Assembly (NCBI GenBank): GCA_921293015.1
Contig: OV121081.1
Location: 63,753,022 to 63,817,021, forward strand
Direction: 5' to 3'
Source: Phorcus lineatus
Taxonomy: Eukaryota; Mollusca; Gastropoda; Trochida; Trochidae
Length of the DNA: 64,000 bases
Positions 27,116 through 41,271 of the stretch are shown here, one piece after another (positions within the stretch are counted from its first letter, which is position 1; the number at the start of each line of letters is the position of its first letter). The notes under the pieces are model-generated. The model had not been told where the DNA came from, searched no databases, and saw only the letters and a list, made by a program, of their open reading frames with translations. A program made the translations under genes and the position numbers.

Positions 27116-29066
27116 TCATCGGTTTACGGATACTATATTGCAATCGGTCTCTCTTCCGAATAGCATCTCCTGCCTTCTTTACCCATCAACAACTTCCAAA
27201 AAATCACTTAAATTAGATCTTATCAAAGACTCTTTACCCATTTCGGTTAGATGGTACCACTTCGCGACAGTTATAGGTTTGATTCGATATGGCATCACCC
27301 TTACTTGGCCATTTTTACATCAACACTTCATAACAAAACCACTTATCATCACTTACATATTACACAAACTTATTTAAAAGCAAGTGAGATAACTATTTCA
27401 TTGAAAGGTTAAGTAATAGAATAAATGCAAATACTCAAATAAATAATACTCAATATTTCAGTCGATGGCCAACATAACTATGGAATAATGGAATATCAGA
27501 AAAATGTCTTTTGACATAAAAAAATACCACTGCTAACTCAAAATTTACTTTTATAGTATACTTTTATTGAGTATTACCGAAATATCATTGTCAAAACACG
27601 AGAGGTAAAGAAACTTTTTAGCATTCAAATCCATTCTTCTTTAGTTTTGATTTATATACAGCTCAACCACTTAACCTATAGCTCCGTTGTGACATAATCA
27701 GATGCATGACGTAAAGTTAAAAGCATTACCAGGATTTTGACATTAGAAGATTATGCTTTACGTCAAACTTTGTTTATAAGCCGTGGTATCAATTACAAAT
27801 GGTTCTACATTGCTATTTGTATCACATCATGAGTGATTCCAAAACAATCAAAAATCTATTTTTTTAAAAATCATTAAAGGAGTAATAATGACAATTATCC
27901 CGAGTCTTATAACAATACTGTGACCAAGCTATAGATAACGATGCAATACCAAGGATTAAACCCTTGCTTTACGATTGTCGAAGCTCTCCTAAGGCTAAGA
28001 AAATTCTAAGGCAATGGTTATGTTTGGTTATCAATTATCCACATAAAAATGATACTGTGACAATTTGTTACAGCAATACAAAGAGATAGATAAACATGCA
28101 ACATCACGGATTCAAACCCTGGTTGAAGACTTGTAAGTTTGACATTGAGAGGCGTCCTCGTAAGATTTAAAGTCATACTTATATAGTGGAATAATTAATG
28201 GATTTTGATGATAAAAAAAAGGTGAATGCTAAATTATTTTGATAAAATTCACAGAAAACAATAAGTATATTTATCAATCAAAATAAAAAACATCTTACTC
28301 TTAGTGTTCATCAAATATCAAGGCATCAAGAGTTACCGCCCTTTAATTTAACTTAAACATATGAAACAATGTTTTGCAAATTGTATCTTGATTGTTGTTA
28401 AATCATATTTTTGTGATGCACCCTTTACACAAAAGCAGCCTTTCGTTATTCATGTATGTATATATGGTCGAAAGTACTTGTGAAATAAATCATCTTGATT
28501 TTCTTCAACAGATTTGTTTTAGTAGAATTATTTCATAATCACATTGACGTTTGCTAACAAGCGCTTTCTGCCCTGATGTGTTTCTTCAGGTTCAATCTAG
28601 CGAAAAATATCTGTGATATAATACGTCCAGGAGTACGTTATTTAAAACTTCTGGAGAATTACACATCGATTTAACATGTGGAAGACAAGGAATTTTATTG
28701 ATTGTCGACTTCTTTATTTACTTGTATCGACCTTTCGGTATAGTTTCTTATACCTTTTTCAAGCCAGTAATAAAAAGAAGTTGATAATCTGTAAAAGTCA
28801 TTGTCTCCCTAAACTGACAACTTCTAAAATGCCACTAAAACAGTTTAATTAGGTTATGGCGATCGGATCGAAAGTGTGAAATCTTTATTTAAAACATCGG
28901 AAAAGTTCGGCAAAACCGTTACATGTAAACAAAGCAAATGAACACAAGTAATCATGTGAAGGTAATAATATTATGTTGAAAATACGGAGAGAATATTAAA
29001 CATGTGCACAAATTTCAAAACTAAATCTCTTGACAAGCATGTGAATGTCCTATAACTCATCCTTCC
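27116..29066. other. AT-rich, gene-free
   Basis: Only the diverged B-box-like repeats at about 28 kb are visible. Confidence 0.6.
27905..28175. repeat. Two diverged tandem copies of a repeat with tRNA B-box-like sequence
   Basis: The minus strand shows GGGTTTGAATCC near 28,110 and GGGTTTAATCC near 27,960, each followed by similar sequence (TTGCAT..TTATCTAT). No A box is evident, so promoter activity is doubtful. Confidence 0.4.
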
Positions 29067-29069
29067 TTA

Positions 29070-30116
29070 TGGGGGAGTCACACTTACGTTCATTTACCTA
29101 GTTAAACGTAGTTCATTGAACGTAGCCACAAAACCGCTAACGTGCCGAAAATGAGTGCATTTTTAGTAACTACGTAAAACAACTTTTCATTTTAAGTTCA
29201 TTCACTACGTGTAAGTACGATCAAGTACATATAAGTACGTACGTTTTTCTAGGTTTAACAACGGATAACTACGTTCATTGAACAACTTACTAGCTACGTT
29301 CGGCTACGTTTAACCACGTTGATCTACATTTAAGAACGTTTGTTAGTACAACTAAGTAGGTTGAACTACGTTGAAACACGTTTAGGTACGTCAAAGTACG
29401 TTAAAGTATAATTTTCACCTTCCTTCCACTCATCCTCTCTCAGTTGTGAAATGAACAGTGTTAAAATGCATACCAGGTGTTTCACTCACTTGTGACACAA
29501 GGTACAAATAAATAAATCTACCTAGTTAGGCGTAGTTTATCGTAGTTCAACGTAGTTATACTTACTTAAGTGTAGTTAGATGTAGGGAAACGTACTTAAA
29601 CGTCAAAGTCTAAGTACGAAACGTACCAAAACGTAGTTACACGTATTTGATATCGTAGTTAACCGTACTAATACCTAGTTTTGTGTACTAAAACGTTCTT
29701 CAACTCAGATGAAACTAGTGTAGTTTATTGTAGTTTAACGTAGTCAGACGTAGTACAACGTTCTAGAATGTACTTAAACGTACTCGGATACCTAGTAAAG
29801 TGTAGTAAATCGTGGAAAAGTTGTACTACGTTAAAGAACGTTCTTAACTAGGTTCAACTACAATGAACTAAGTTCACATTTTCAATTAACTACGTCCAAC
29901 TACATTGAACTACGTTTCTGGAAACGTAGTTTGGAAATGCTAAACTTTGAACATGTCCAAAAGTTAAAACACAAACTACGTTTGTCTCACGTCTATGTCT
30001 ACGTTTTGAGCACGGATAACTAAGTATAACTACGGATAACTAGGCTTAAGTACAGTTAACTGCGTTAAAGTACGTTCTGCATCACTACGTTCATAAACGT
30101 AAGTGTGACTGGGGCA
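29070..30116. mobile_element. Non-autonomous DNA transposon with TTA target-site duplications and ACGT-dense internal repeats
   Basis: 1,047 bp flanked by TTA at 29067-29069 and 30117-30119. Ends are inverted repeats sharing AGTCACACTTACGTT after TGGGGG (left) and TGCCCC (right, reverse complement). A 3-bp TTA duplication and a G-rich terminus fit the PIF/Harbinger superfamily, which targets TWA. No transposase is encoded. The interior is four blocks of degenerate ctacgtt/aacgtag units in alternating orientation around a repeat-free core near 29,410-29,515. I count about 40 ACGT tetranucleotides. Superfamily assignment is inference; boundaries are well supported. Confidence 0.78.
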
Positions 30117-30356
30117 TTACACAGGACAAGAAACAGATAGCATCAATCACCAACAACCTTCACTGTCGTCAACCCAAGAGCTCGGGCGTTAGATTCATAA
30201 ATTTTGATCTAGTGCCTCTCTTAGCGTTAAGGTAGTTGTATGTAACCTACATTAACATTGGCTTACGACTATCTTAGCACTGAATAAGAGAGCTTCGAAA
30301 ATCTCGGCCCCAGCTAGCTGTGTATTAAATGTTTAATGTATATTGTAGTTGACGTA

Positions 30357-30362
30357 TTTATT
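30357..30362 (-). terminator. Candidate polyadenylation signal of the SLC22-like gene
   Basis: AATAAA on the minus strand 33 nt after the stop codon, which would give a short 3' UTR. Confidence 0.5.
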
Positions 30363-30394
30363 ATTCTTTCTTATTTGTGAAACTCTAGATTGTT

Positions 30395-30538
30395 TCACTT
30401 TTTATAGAGGTCTTCCACATCCTCGATTGACTGTGGTAGTTCTTTCCCTTTTGTTTCAGGCAAGGGGAAGGTCGCAAAGATTCCAATCAGAAGAAGGCCT
30501 GCGATCAGCGCGGTGGGTAGCCAGGCTAAATCATCACT
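30395..30538 (-). CDS. SLC22-like exon 10: TM12 and C-terminus
   Basis: Encodes TM12 (LAWLPTALIAGLLLIGIF), then LPETKGKELPQSIEDVEDLY and a TGA stop. Acceptor gtttcag; phase 0. Confidence 0.93.
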   Translation of the reverse strand, partial: SDDLAWLPTALIAGLLLIGIFATFPLPETKGKELPQSIEDVEDLYKK

Positions 30539-33500
30539 CTGAAACGTACAAGTACAAGTACAAGCATATTAAGTTTGTTATTCATACCTGGGGTTTCTAA
30601 TAAAAAATGCATCTATTAATAATTCTAACAAAACAAAACGTTTTTTAAAAATCTATTAAAGCAGGGAATATTAATAGCTTTTTCTTACCAGTAAGACGAG
30701 AAACGGTGCGCCAAGGGCACCAATCCTACCAGAAACAGAAGAAATTCCCAATCCAATCAACCTGTTGGCAGAAAAATAGTTTTGAAAATTGAAACGAAGT
30801 CGTTTTATTGACTGCGAGGCAGCTTATACCTAATAGCTGGCCCTATATGGATCATATAATGGTGTGTGTTTACTTTGGATGTCATGGCAGTGACCTATAC
30901 GAATATGTGAGTTCAAATTATTTGGGACCAATTACATGTAGCAACGATCGCGTCAATCTAATTTTTGATGTTAATCTAATTTTCGATGCGACAGTGTTTT
31001 GATAGAAAAATAAAGTGTCTCAACTCCACCAGTCATATTAGGCTTACAACTCATATGTACGTGTAAAGGGGCGGCAACCATTATTACATACGGACTGTTG
31101 TTTGCTAATTTCATAAAATAAATAATTTTAAAGCATTATATCGATGTTTTAATTGTCCTGGATATTTTATGACGATATTTCAAATTGATCGTACTATTTC
31201 TTACAAAAAAATCTTCTTGCATTCCTCAGATCCTATGATTGTAATCTATTGAATAGTGAGTGAAAACGGTAGGTCAACAAAGAAGGGCAGCTCACCTGAA
31301 GTTGGTGGGGTATGTTTCACCTGTGTACAGAAAGAGCGTGAAGAAAGTCCCCGCGACTCCCAGCTTACCAATCAGTCCAAATATAGGCAATAATATACTT
31401 TGAACGCTGGCAACTGCAATCAGTATTGGCAATAAATATTATTAAAATAATAGTGCAATAGAATTTGTTGGTTAATAAAATATGATTACATGCAACATTT
31501 ATTAGCAAATTCAGCGTATCATGAAAATTACTATTTGTACACACCAAGGTTTAAAGATTGATGTATAATTCTCATATCGAAAGGATGTTTAGTACAAAGC
31601 ATGTAGTTCTCACGTTTCTAAACACTTTGAAGACTGCTTATTAAGACCAGGTACTCGTTCTGACATTCAGTAAAATCACAAATTAAATACCGTGTGTGGT
31701 GATTAGATTTTCTTAAAATTTGACATGTTCATCTCCAGATGAAAAATATACGATTATGATAAATATGATGATAGAATTGAATAAAGGAAACTTTAAACTT
31801 TGAGAAATTTTCCCTTGGGAACAACACCATTTTAGGATGCTCAATACGCCAATTTGTTGGGTCGCTATACCCTGCCATGAAGCACGTGCATCTTCATTTG
31901 CAGTTGAATATCATGATAATATTGGTTTTAAATGCTTGAACAGGCAGAAACGCAAGTCATCTCTCACACCTCGGAAACGATTTCTTAAATGCTAAATGCT
32001 GATAAACAATGCACTCCATAGGCCAGGTCAATTGAGACAAGTTCATCTGCCAAATAGCCCGGGACTTGGAAAGTGAAAGAATGTGATTTCCAGGCTCTGC
32101 AACCTCTATCGACCGACTAATGACCTAAAGAAATATGTAGATATGCATTCTACTCGCTAAGACTCGCATGGTGCAAACTTTACCCCTAGCCTAAACATGA
32201 AATCAATGATACGACCCACACTAGGTCTATCAACTTTAGAATGTATTTTTCAGCAACACTGCATACTCATGTTTGACAAGCCAGGGTTCCATAAGCAGGC
32301 GACTAGGTCCTTACTATGGTTTCTTTTTTCAATCAGTGTTTCGAAAATTACATATCCTTTAAAGGAAATATTAGCAAAGTCATAGCATATATTTTTCATA
32401 CATATGGATGTAATGACGGATCATTACATTTAGTTTTAATTAGATTGCATGTCAAGCATACCTGCAAAGAGAGTGATTATGGACACACAAACAAGAAACA
32501 CAACTGCCAAGCCAAGGAAAACATAGATGACGTTTTTCCTCCCAATACTGAAATGACAAATGTAGATTAAGTTATATTTGTGGCTCTTTATTATGTATCA
32601 GTCAGCATAATAACATGTAATTCAGTTTGTTATCATTAACAAATGTTATAACATAAAGGATATCAAATGGGTGTCAAGCTTGCCTTACGACACGAGTGCC
32701 TAGATATTGGTAGTACTTGAGCGAGAGCCGGTGATATATACTGATAACTTGGCACGAGTGCCGTAACCGTAGTAGACGCATGTCATGGACACGAATAAAC
32801 ATTCTGTTTATGACCAAAGTCGCGAAGTCCAATGAGAATCTAAATCTAAATAAAGGAAACCTTAACGTCAAAGAATTGCTTATATAACGTCACGTCACGA
32901 TACAAAAAACAAGAATTTGCCCTAGGGCATAAGATTTTCAAGAACACGTGGAAAGAATACCTGTCCACTCCAAAGACAATGACTATAGCAGCCGGAACCT
33001 CTGAGAGTACGTTGATAGTGAAGTTGAGGTAAATATCGTCGGAAAACACACTGCCCGTGAAATACAGAGCGTAGAAGGAGAAACCGGTCACCAGCCTGCA
33101 CGAAACATGTTGACGCACTGTTAGTCGGAGTTACATATTTCATACACATGTATAAGGTGTCAATGTGCAATACAAATCATTCATTTATTCTGAAAATCAA
33201 ATCACATTTTGAATATGCTAGAAAGCGCTGAAAGTAAACAAAACACCGTTGTTTTAACTGCTGGAGTCTATTTGTTATCCACAGCAAGGGGGTTCATAAA
33301 GAACCCAGAACAATCAGAGCAACATTCTTTAAAACTTATTTTCCATTAAAATTTACTTACCATAAGTAAACGAAGATGATTGTGTTGACAATTAAATGTC
33401 TCCGTCCATTCTGTCGAGCTTTATTTGAATGTTCTGTATCAGAAACGACTATGGCAGTTTCAGGAGCCACACCAATATTTCCAGTTGGTGGTGCTGGTAC

Positions 33501-36500
33501 AGCGGAACTGGTTCCAGTTGGTGCTGCTAGGGCGCCGTTTACATTCGGTGAATCTGTTCCGTTCCCTGGTGGTAGAGTTGTACCGTTCGGTGACGACACA
33601 GAAGTACTTCCACCCGGTAAATCTCTGGCGGTTTCGCTTGTTGTAGCAACATTTGTGTTACTTATTGGCGAATCGGAATGTCCTATTCCTGTGGCAGACT
33701 CTCTCAGAGGCTTCTCTGCTACTGGTATAGAATTATCACCTTCCAGAGGTTTAGCAGATGTTTCAGTTAAAGGACTGGAAGAATCCCCAATAGTATCCTT
33801 TGGTGTCCCCTCTTTACCTTCAGTGCTAGCACCAGATGTTCTGACATCGCTTTCCTCTTCTTTAGATGCTGGCGGTTCCGCTTTCTCCGAATCATCAGGA
33901 CCCAACACTGTCTTTATATCCACCTTGTTCAGACGCGCAGCTTTCGTTACCAGAGCAACTGCTTCTCTGTCCCGTCCAACCGCGAATAACCAACGTATTG
34001 ACTCCTCAATTACACTGGAAGTTAACATGGTTATTAAAAAGAAACTCGATAACTGATTTCTATGTTGTAAAAGAACTAAATGTTATATTACTTAATGTAT
34101 TTTTGTTTTCGTTATCCATCTCGAACGTCAAAAAATGTTAAGGAAGTTGAGTTACCTGAAATTTGCATTGCATTATCTAAATACAATTTGTATAAACATT
34201 CTGACCGATAACTTCACAGTATCTGTCAACTCTCAGTTGATTAACTTTGTTATCATTGAAAGATATCATTTTTCGCTTGCGTAAACAAATAATGAACAAC
34301 TCCCAACGGTAAAGGAATTATTCATTTGTTTGACACCGAATGTGGCGCGATAATGTATAAAATTTATGTTGACTGAATTTAATGAAAATATACTGACCGA
34401 GAGAGCAAATATTCAGATACATGTAATTAATATATGTTTTAAGATAATGCAGTAACCATATCGTACATACAAATTATTTCTTAAAACCTATGTTTGATTC
34501 TTGTCCAACTTTGTTTTGCCCATTGTTAATTGCAGTTAATTTAATTTGATATATCAGTTTGTCAATGACTCCTAATGATCACATTTATTTGGTTTAACCT
34601 CAGTGTACTTGAAGAGTATGTACACATCTGTAGATTAAGAGTATTAACATAGTTCATTGTGTGAGGGGTTTATGATGGCTTTATGTGGATTTTACGAACG
34701 CTTCAGTGAGTTTTGATGTTGAAAGGTTATAGATTTTTAAGCATTCTGCTTCTGTGTTGTACCACCAAACGCTTTGTACTATTCACATGTATACACAGAA
34801 TGATTGGAAACAATGTACAGATCACTTGTTTTTTTCTATTTCTACCAGTTTGTATAAGCATGACAAATAATTCCTATTATCTCTTAGCATAACTAATTAA
34901 CGTGAGATATTTCTGTTACAGGAAACCTTTAAACGAATAGAGATACTGTACAAATACCAGAGTTCGCTTTTTGGCCCGGAACATCGATGTTTGAAGTAGC
35001 AAATGGTGGAGAGTGAAGATAGTTATGCTTTAGGGGAGAAGTTGTCTATAATATAAGTAACCCTACTATATCTGTATGAAGATGACCCCGGAGGCTGCTG
35101 CCTGCGTGTACTGTAGGACTCTCCATGACGACATTCTCAAGCCAAAAGAAAGCGCCACAAGAGTGAGCCCTGCAGTGAACCAGCTCACGATCAGACCCAG
35201 GGAGGCTAACTTCCGGTCATTCACTCTGGTTAGTTCAACAGTCATCGCAACCGTCAACAGCAGTAAACCCTGGAACAGAGACCATGATTTTGCAATGATA
35301 CCGTTTTCTGGAGCCACATGTCAACCAATGAAAATGGTTGGGTCTGCATGAGAAGTTCAAGCTTATGTCTCGAAAAGTTAAGAACTAGCTATTTATTTAG
35401 CATGATGTCCATTAAGGTAATGGGCTGGAAGCTTTTTCATTGGTTCGCAGGTTCAACAAAGGATTAACCGGCGTTTATCGATGTACGTAGAGCTATCTGT
35501 AGTAATAGTATGTTTTGATATCATTCACTCATTTTTAAAAACGGTACTTCTTTTAGTATAGTCTAAATTACATTCATTATTATGTCAAATCGCTATTTAT
35601 ATGCTTGTTATTACTTGTAATAGAGAAAATTGGCAGGTCGCTGCTGAAGATAATGACCCTCCTAAACCTGACAACCGGTCACTGACTACTTCGTTTCTGC
35701 AATCATGACACGGTTTAATTTGGAAACTCGGTTTTCCACATACGACCAACCTTAAAAAAATTATTTCGAGGTTCAAAAAACCCAATAAAACTGTTTTATT
35801 ACATCAACTAAGAATACGACAAAAGTTTCAACATTGTAGCACTATCCGTTAGCGGTATACGGGTATCCTCGTCCATAATGATTCGGTCATGGACGAGTTT
35901 TCCTGGGCCATAAGTCTTCATTTTAAAAATGTAATGTCCAATCCGTTCTTACTTCTGTGACACATTCTACATTTGAAACCCCCAAAAATTCTAATCTGTA
36001 CAAATAATTTCTCTAAGAAGACTATTATTAGATCGATGATGAATTTTTATAATAGGGCTTTTGCAAAATAACTTTATCAAATAACAAACCATTGAATACC
36101 CACTTACTTCAACGAAGGCACCGGATAACGCCTTGACGACATTATAGAACTCGATAGATCTAGGGAAGGCCTGTGTGACTGCCAGTATGAGGGCTATGGC
36201 ATGCGATGCTATGAAGAGAGGCTTTCTGCCCAGCTTGTCTGCGATGATTGGAATGATGATGCCCCCGATGATTTGGAGAACAGTGAAGAAGAATTGTGGT
36301 AGTCGTGATAGTAGCGCCCTGTCACACACCAAGTTGAACTGAAGTAGAAACATCGAGAGTCATATCCAATGGACACATATGAATTAAATCTGTGTTTTGA
36401 TAGGAATCAAAAAAACAAGAGAAATGAAATAAGATGTTCGTGTAAGATAACTAACTAAATTAAGAAAAAATATTTGATTCATTCAGGATATCTTTTGGCA

Positions 36501-39500
36501 CAAGACATCCAACTCAGAAACCCTCAACATTCAGCGGCAGGTGATATGCTGAAAAGATGTAAGCGAATATTGTAAGTTTGAGAGATATAAAAATGTGTAA
36601 ATTGACACTGATAAACTGACGTCGGCCGTATGATGGGGTAAACACAGCGATACATTAACTAAGATAGTACATTTGGGTATGCTGAGATGAGATTTGGATA
36701 CCCTTTAGATATATCCAACTAAGTGTCCTTGAGCTTCTTTCTACGTGTGGGTTGATGAAACGTGTAAATGCAATTCTTACACCTTGGATTTTAAGAGATA
36801 AGTTACCAAAGGTTTAAAAATACAAACTCAAACCGTTGAACCGTTAAACCATCAAACAGTCTAATCAAAATCAAATATATTCAGAGTAATAAATGTTGGA
36901 AAAAAATATTCTCCCGGGATTCGAACTCGTTCTATCATTGTGGAGAGGAAAATCCTGACAGTACGAGTTCGAATCCGCGTAGAGTAATTTTTCCAACTTT
37001 ATATTTCTCGGAACACAACCTCCTTGTCTATATAAAACAGGACGATTTTCTTTAAATGATTTCAGCAATTTAGCAAAATGGTAATGCACGCTGTAATAGT
37101 TAAGGTACAGAAAGATGTTTAGTTAAATTTATGTTATCATCTATATACCTTCATCATCAGAAAAAAAGTGACCCCGCATATCAAACAGAATATGTGCCTA
37201 TATTGGGAACATGGGCAGATACTAGACTAAACAACCGTAGCTTACTTAAGCATAAAACGAATACTAAATAAAATAATGTTATTTTGTATACATTTCCCGT
37301 AGTGTATTGCTGCTCATTATTTCAGTACGTTCTCGGCGCGTTATACGAAACATGATTGACGGTTTTTCAATGACATCCTCGCTATGCAACTCCGTGCTAT
37401 GAATGCTAGTTTGAATAGCATGATGGAAATGATTATTTGATCATAATCCAAGTGAAATACAAGCATTTATCAATTTAATCAAAAGTTGGCCTAATCGTGC
37501 TATCCGTTCACAGTGAAATTAACATTTTAACTGAACTAGAAATAGAAAATACATAAACAATTTTAATTCTGAATTAAAAATGTTATCAATAAATCTAACA
37601 GTTAAAACGATATATAAATGAAATGAAAGGGAGACTGATATTTCTTCATTTTAAAACATTTTGAAAGATAAATTAGGGTATAAGGAAGGAGCGAGAGCGG
37701 ATTCAATTACGCTGATGTAGCAGGATGACTCTACCTATCAGTTGTCCAGTCTAGCCTCAGACACTACGAAACTGTTATCAATATATCTAACAGTTAAAAC
37801 AAGATATAAATTAATTTAAAGGGAGGCTGTATTTCTTCATTTTAAACTCATTCTTCTAAAAGACTTGCTTAGGCTATTATCTTCTTCTTTTTACAACATG
37901 CATAATTATGCATAATAGAAGTTCTCTTCATTTCTTTTGACACAAAATAAATAAAATTATATGTTTAATTTGTCACTTAGGTTAAGAGTTAGATCTTTTG
38001 AATATTACATACTGAGAACGTTGTTTATGTTACACACTTGAAGGTTGGATGAAACGTTGTATATAATAATGTCAGGAAGGAAGAAGCATCTAATCGTGTC
38101 GAAATTTGACTTTTTGAAGGACCTAGAAATATATTACATTAAACGCCTTCCATCAGCTGTCAAGCCCTACCTCGGACACGACGGACTTGAAGGGAGGGGG
38201 GCCGAAGTCCTGTCCATCTACACATTCCACCGTGGTAGTTTGTGACGTCGTAGCGGTGGTGATGTTAACGTCTATAGTGCACTCGTTCAGGACGGTCGTG
38301 TTGCTTGTGACGTCACTGACGGGTATCCCTAGGTCCGCTAAGATGTTATTGAGCGATTGTTCTGACAGGGGCGCACATTTGTGAGGGACACTTTGACCTT
38401 AAATTATATAATAAAAAAATAAAGAAAGATGATAAAGCTTGTTTACAGTGACACATGTTTCATGAATTAAGTCAGAATTCAGCATCCCATTAACATATAT
38501 ATTAGTTTAGTAATCTATTAAGCAACACCAAACTATTTTTCACGTAGTGACTGCTGTAAATAAGTTTCCAAAATTATGTATAAGTCATGGGCGCGCGCTA
38601 CTGTCCGGTATTTAAAAATAAATAATAATTCTCTCCGCTGAGAATACACTTCTCCATAACGTTGTTGAGAGAAAAGCCCTAACAGAGTACGTACGAATCC
38701 CGAAAGAGTCAATATCTAAAAACTTTTATTCCTCGGTACACGGTCGATTTTAATCAGACTGCCATTGATGAAGTTTGACATATCTGACCCCAACAACACA
38801 CTCTGCGCCCCTTAGAAATGGGTAAATGTAATGGTTATTTATCTGGGGAGAGATAGTGTTTTGCGTTGCTTCAACGAAGATCGTGTCGCAAAGTTAGCGA
38901 GGATGATGCAAGTTAAAGGGAAGTTACTGGCACATAGTATAGGGACTATCGCTTCAGATAACTGGCATCCTCGATCGGTCAATGGGGCAAGCTTCATATG
39001 ACTCTAGAATTATTTGAACTAAGTCCATTTCACACCCTATTTGAAACTACTTATTTCAGTCTTCAATAATACTACCAAATGTTTATGTAAAATCCAAATC
39101 TATCGATTACTTTATTCTTTTTCATGAACTGTCGATTAATTCTTGATCAAACGCTATTACATAAAGACCAATGGGCTAGCCCCTAAACGCCATAGAGTCA
39201 AATCGGACCATCCCGAAACTACCCTCTAGCCATGTCCGTGCGACATTGCCAAACTTATAAAATGTTGATTACGTCCCATTGGTGGTCAAAGGGGTAAGCG
39301 TGCAAGTAGAATCCTCGAATTTTATACAGATAATAAACAAATATGTCTGGTTATTCTATGCATCCGGGAAGATGCGAAGAACCTACTTAAATAACATGAA
39401 CAAAGCTTAGAGTTACTTGATGCTAGCCTGACAAGGCTCTGGGGTAATCTAGGGCAGGCCCTGAAGAAGTCCCTAGTTACTTGACACCAATCGACTGTCG

Positions 39501-41217
39501 AGCTCAAATGTGGTTTTAGAGACACTCAGATACTTACTAGATACTCAGTTCTCCCTGGACTCGTAGAATAAAGTTATCGATAACATTTTAACAAATCCAA
39601 TTTATGTCGTGAAAATGAGCAAATGAATACAAAGACGATGAAATGCGTATACAAATTAGAGCCATGGGTTCTGCAACTCATCAGTCTTTGTATTTTTGAT
39701 GTTCAAGACTAAGATACATAGCCGTCAGTTCTCCAGGTGAAATATATTACCAAACTTGTCAACTCTCAGTGCACTAGACAAGATGTTACTCCTAAAAAGC
39801 CTCCTGCGCAAATCGTTTTTTGGAAAAGAAGATTCTTAAAATCCTAGGAAAATCCCTGCCACGCCCATATTTTAAGGGGGTGGGGGTAAATCCCAAATGT
39901 ACAAATTCGGATCACCTAGGTGAAAGGTATATCCCCACAACAGTAAAGCTTTGGGGATGCAGCACGTTTGGAGGAGTCCAAAATATGAACATTTTACTGA
40001 AAACGGAACGCATTAGATGGTCGACAGAAGCCGGACAACGGGCCATCCTATATACCCATCTGAACTTAAAGGTCTGAGAGCTAAAAACTGAAATGCAACA
40101 GTTGATTTTTGAAGGACAAGAACTACTGTTTATTCGCAATAGATGTGAATTAGGATTCTTCAGGTCTCGAAGTAAACAGTTACAGTGCTTTGCTAGATGG
40201 AGGGTGTTTAGTGTCGGACCAGCAAGGATCGAAGATCATATTTCGAAACTTCACCCGGCATGCGGACTTCACCCTGATTCACTACTTGCCTGATTTCATA
40301 TAACCCTCGTGGTCCTGGCTACGTTTATCTATATTTGTTGAAAGCGATCGTAATCAAATGACGTGACAATCATAAGCCTAACACCTTCATTATAATGCAC
40401 TACATACAAAATCGTGAAAACACGTACCAGAATCGTGAAACAATTACAGATACCTGAACCCTACCTGCACTAAGCAATGATATTGTGTTTCCTAACTTTT
40501 CCCAGTCAGTAATGGTGACGCTTTCTACTGAACAGCATCAGATACAAATGTGTCACGCTAGGAAAAATATTCGAACAGGAAAAACGGATATCTAAATATC
40601 AATACACGGACCATTACGAAATACCAATAACCACAGAAAAGAAAAAAGTAACAGTCTTCGAGTGGGTGAGACTCAGCCGTGTATGAAAGGCAAATGAGGT
40701 TAAAACTAAAAGTCTTAAGGTAATGAGTCCACCATTTGCTGCAGCACAATGTACACTAACTAGCACGGCAGACGTGGAGATGGAAGCTCTGATGACATAA
40801 ACTGATCCAGATCCGTCCCTACCATGTACCACTGTCTCCACCCCACTGATCAGTCTGTACAGCACATACTCTAAGCCGACCATCACATTACATGGACGAA
40901 AACGAGAACCCCACAACGCGACACCCCTGCCTTATCATTTGATGATGCCTTTCAGCCACATTGGTCCCTGTTCGCGGGTGTCTGCATTAACGCTTGTAGA
41001 ATGATGGCATCAAGATTGGTCTGCAATGCCTTTGCTGCCAGGACGTACCAGCTTGAATCATGTCCGAGCGTTTGACGTTCCTTAACAGATTATCTCGGCA
41101 AAAGAAGCAAGCTTGATTCTGTGATTTTTAGATTGATTTCCTTCAAGGCATCTTTTAAACTGACAGACATCATGATGTGAGAATCCAAATTGGGTTTCCA
41201 CAAGCAATGTATATTGC

Positions 41218-41271
<54 letters not shown>

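Noticed and set aside
33376-34056. 226-aa plus-strand open frame opposite the SLC22-like loop exon
   Set aside because: Antisense shadow of the GC-rich low-complexity exon 5; the minus frame joins in phase to membrane segments on both sides.
40614-40916. 100-aa minus-strand hydrophobic frame inside SLC22-like intron 1
   Set aside because: No acceptor or donor consistent with the gene, no known motif, and the transporter is complete without it.
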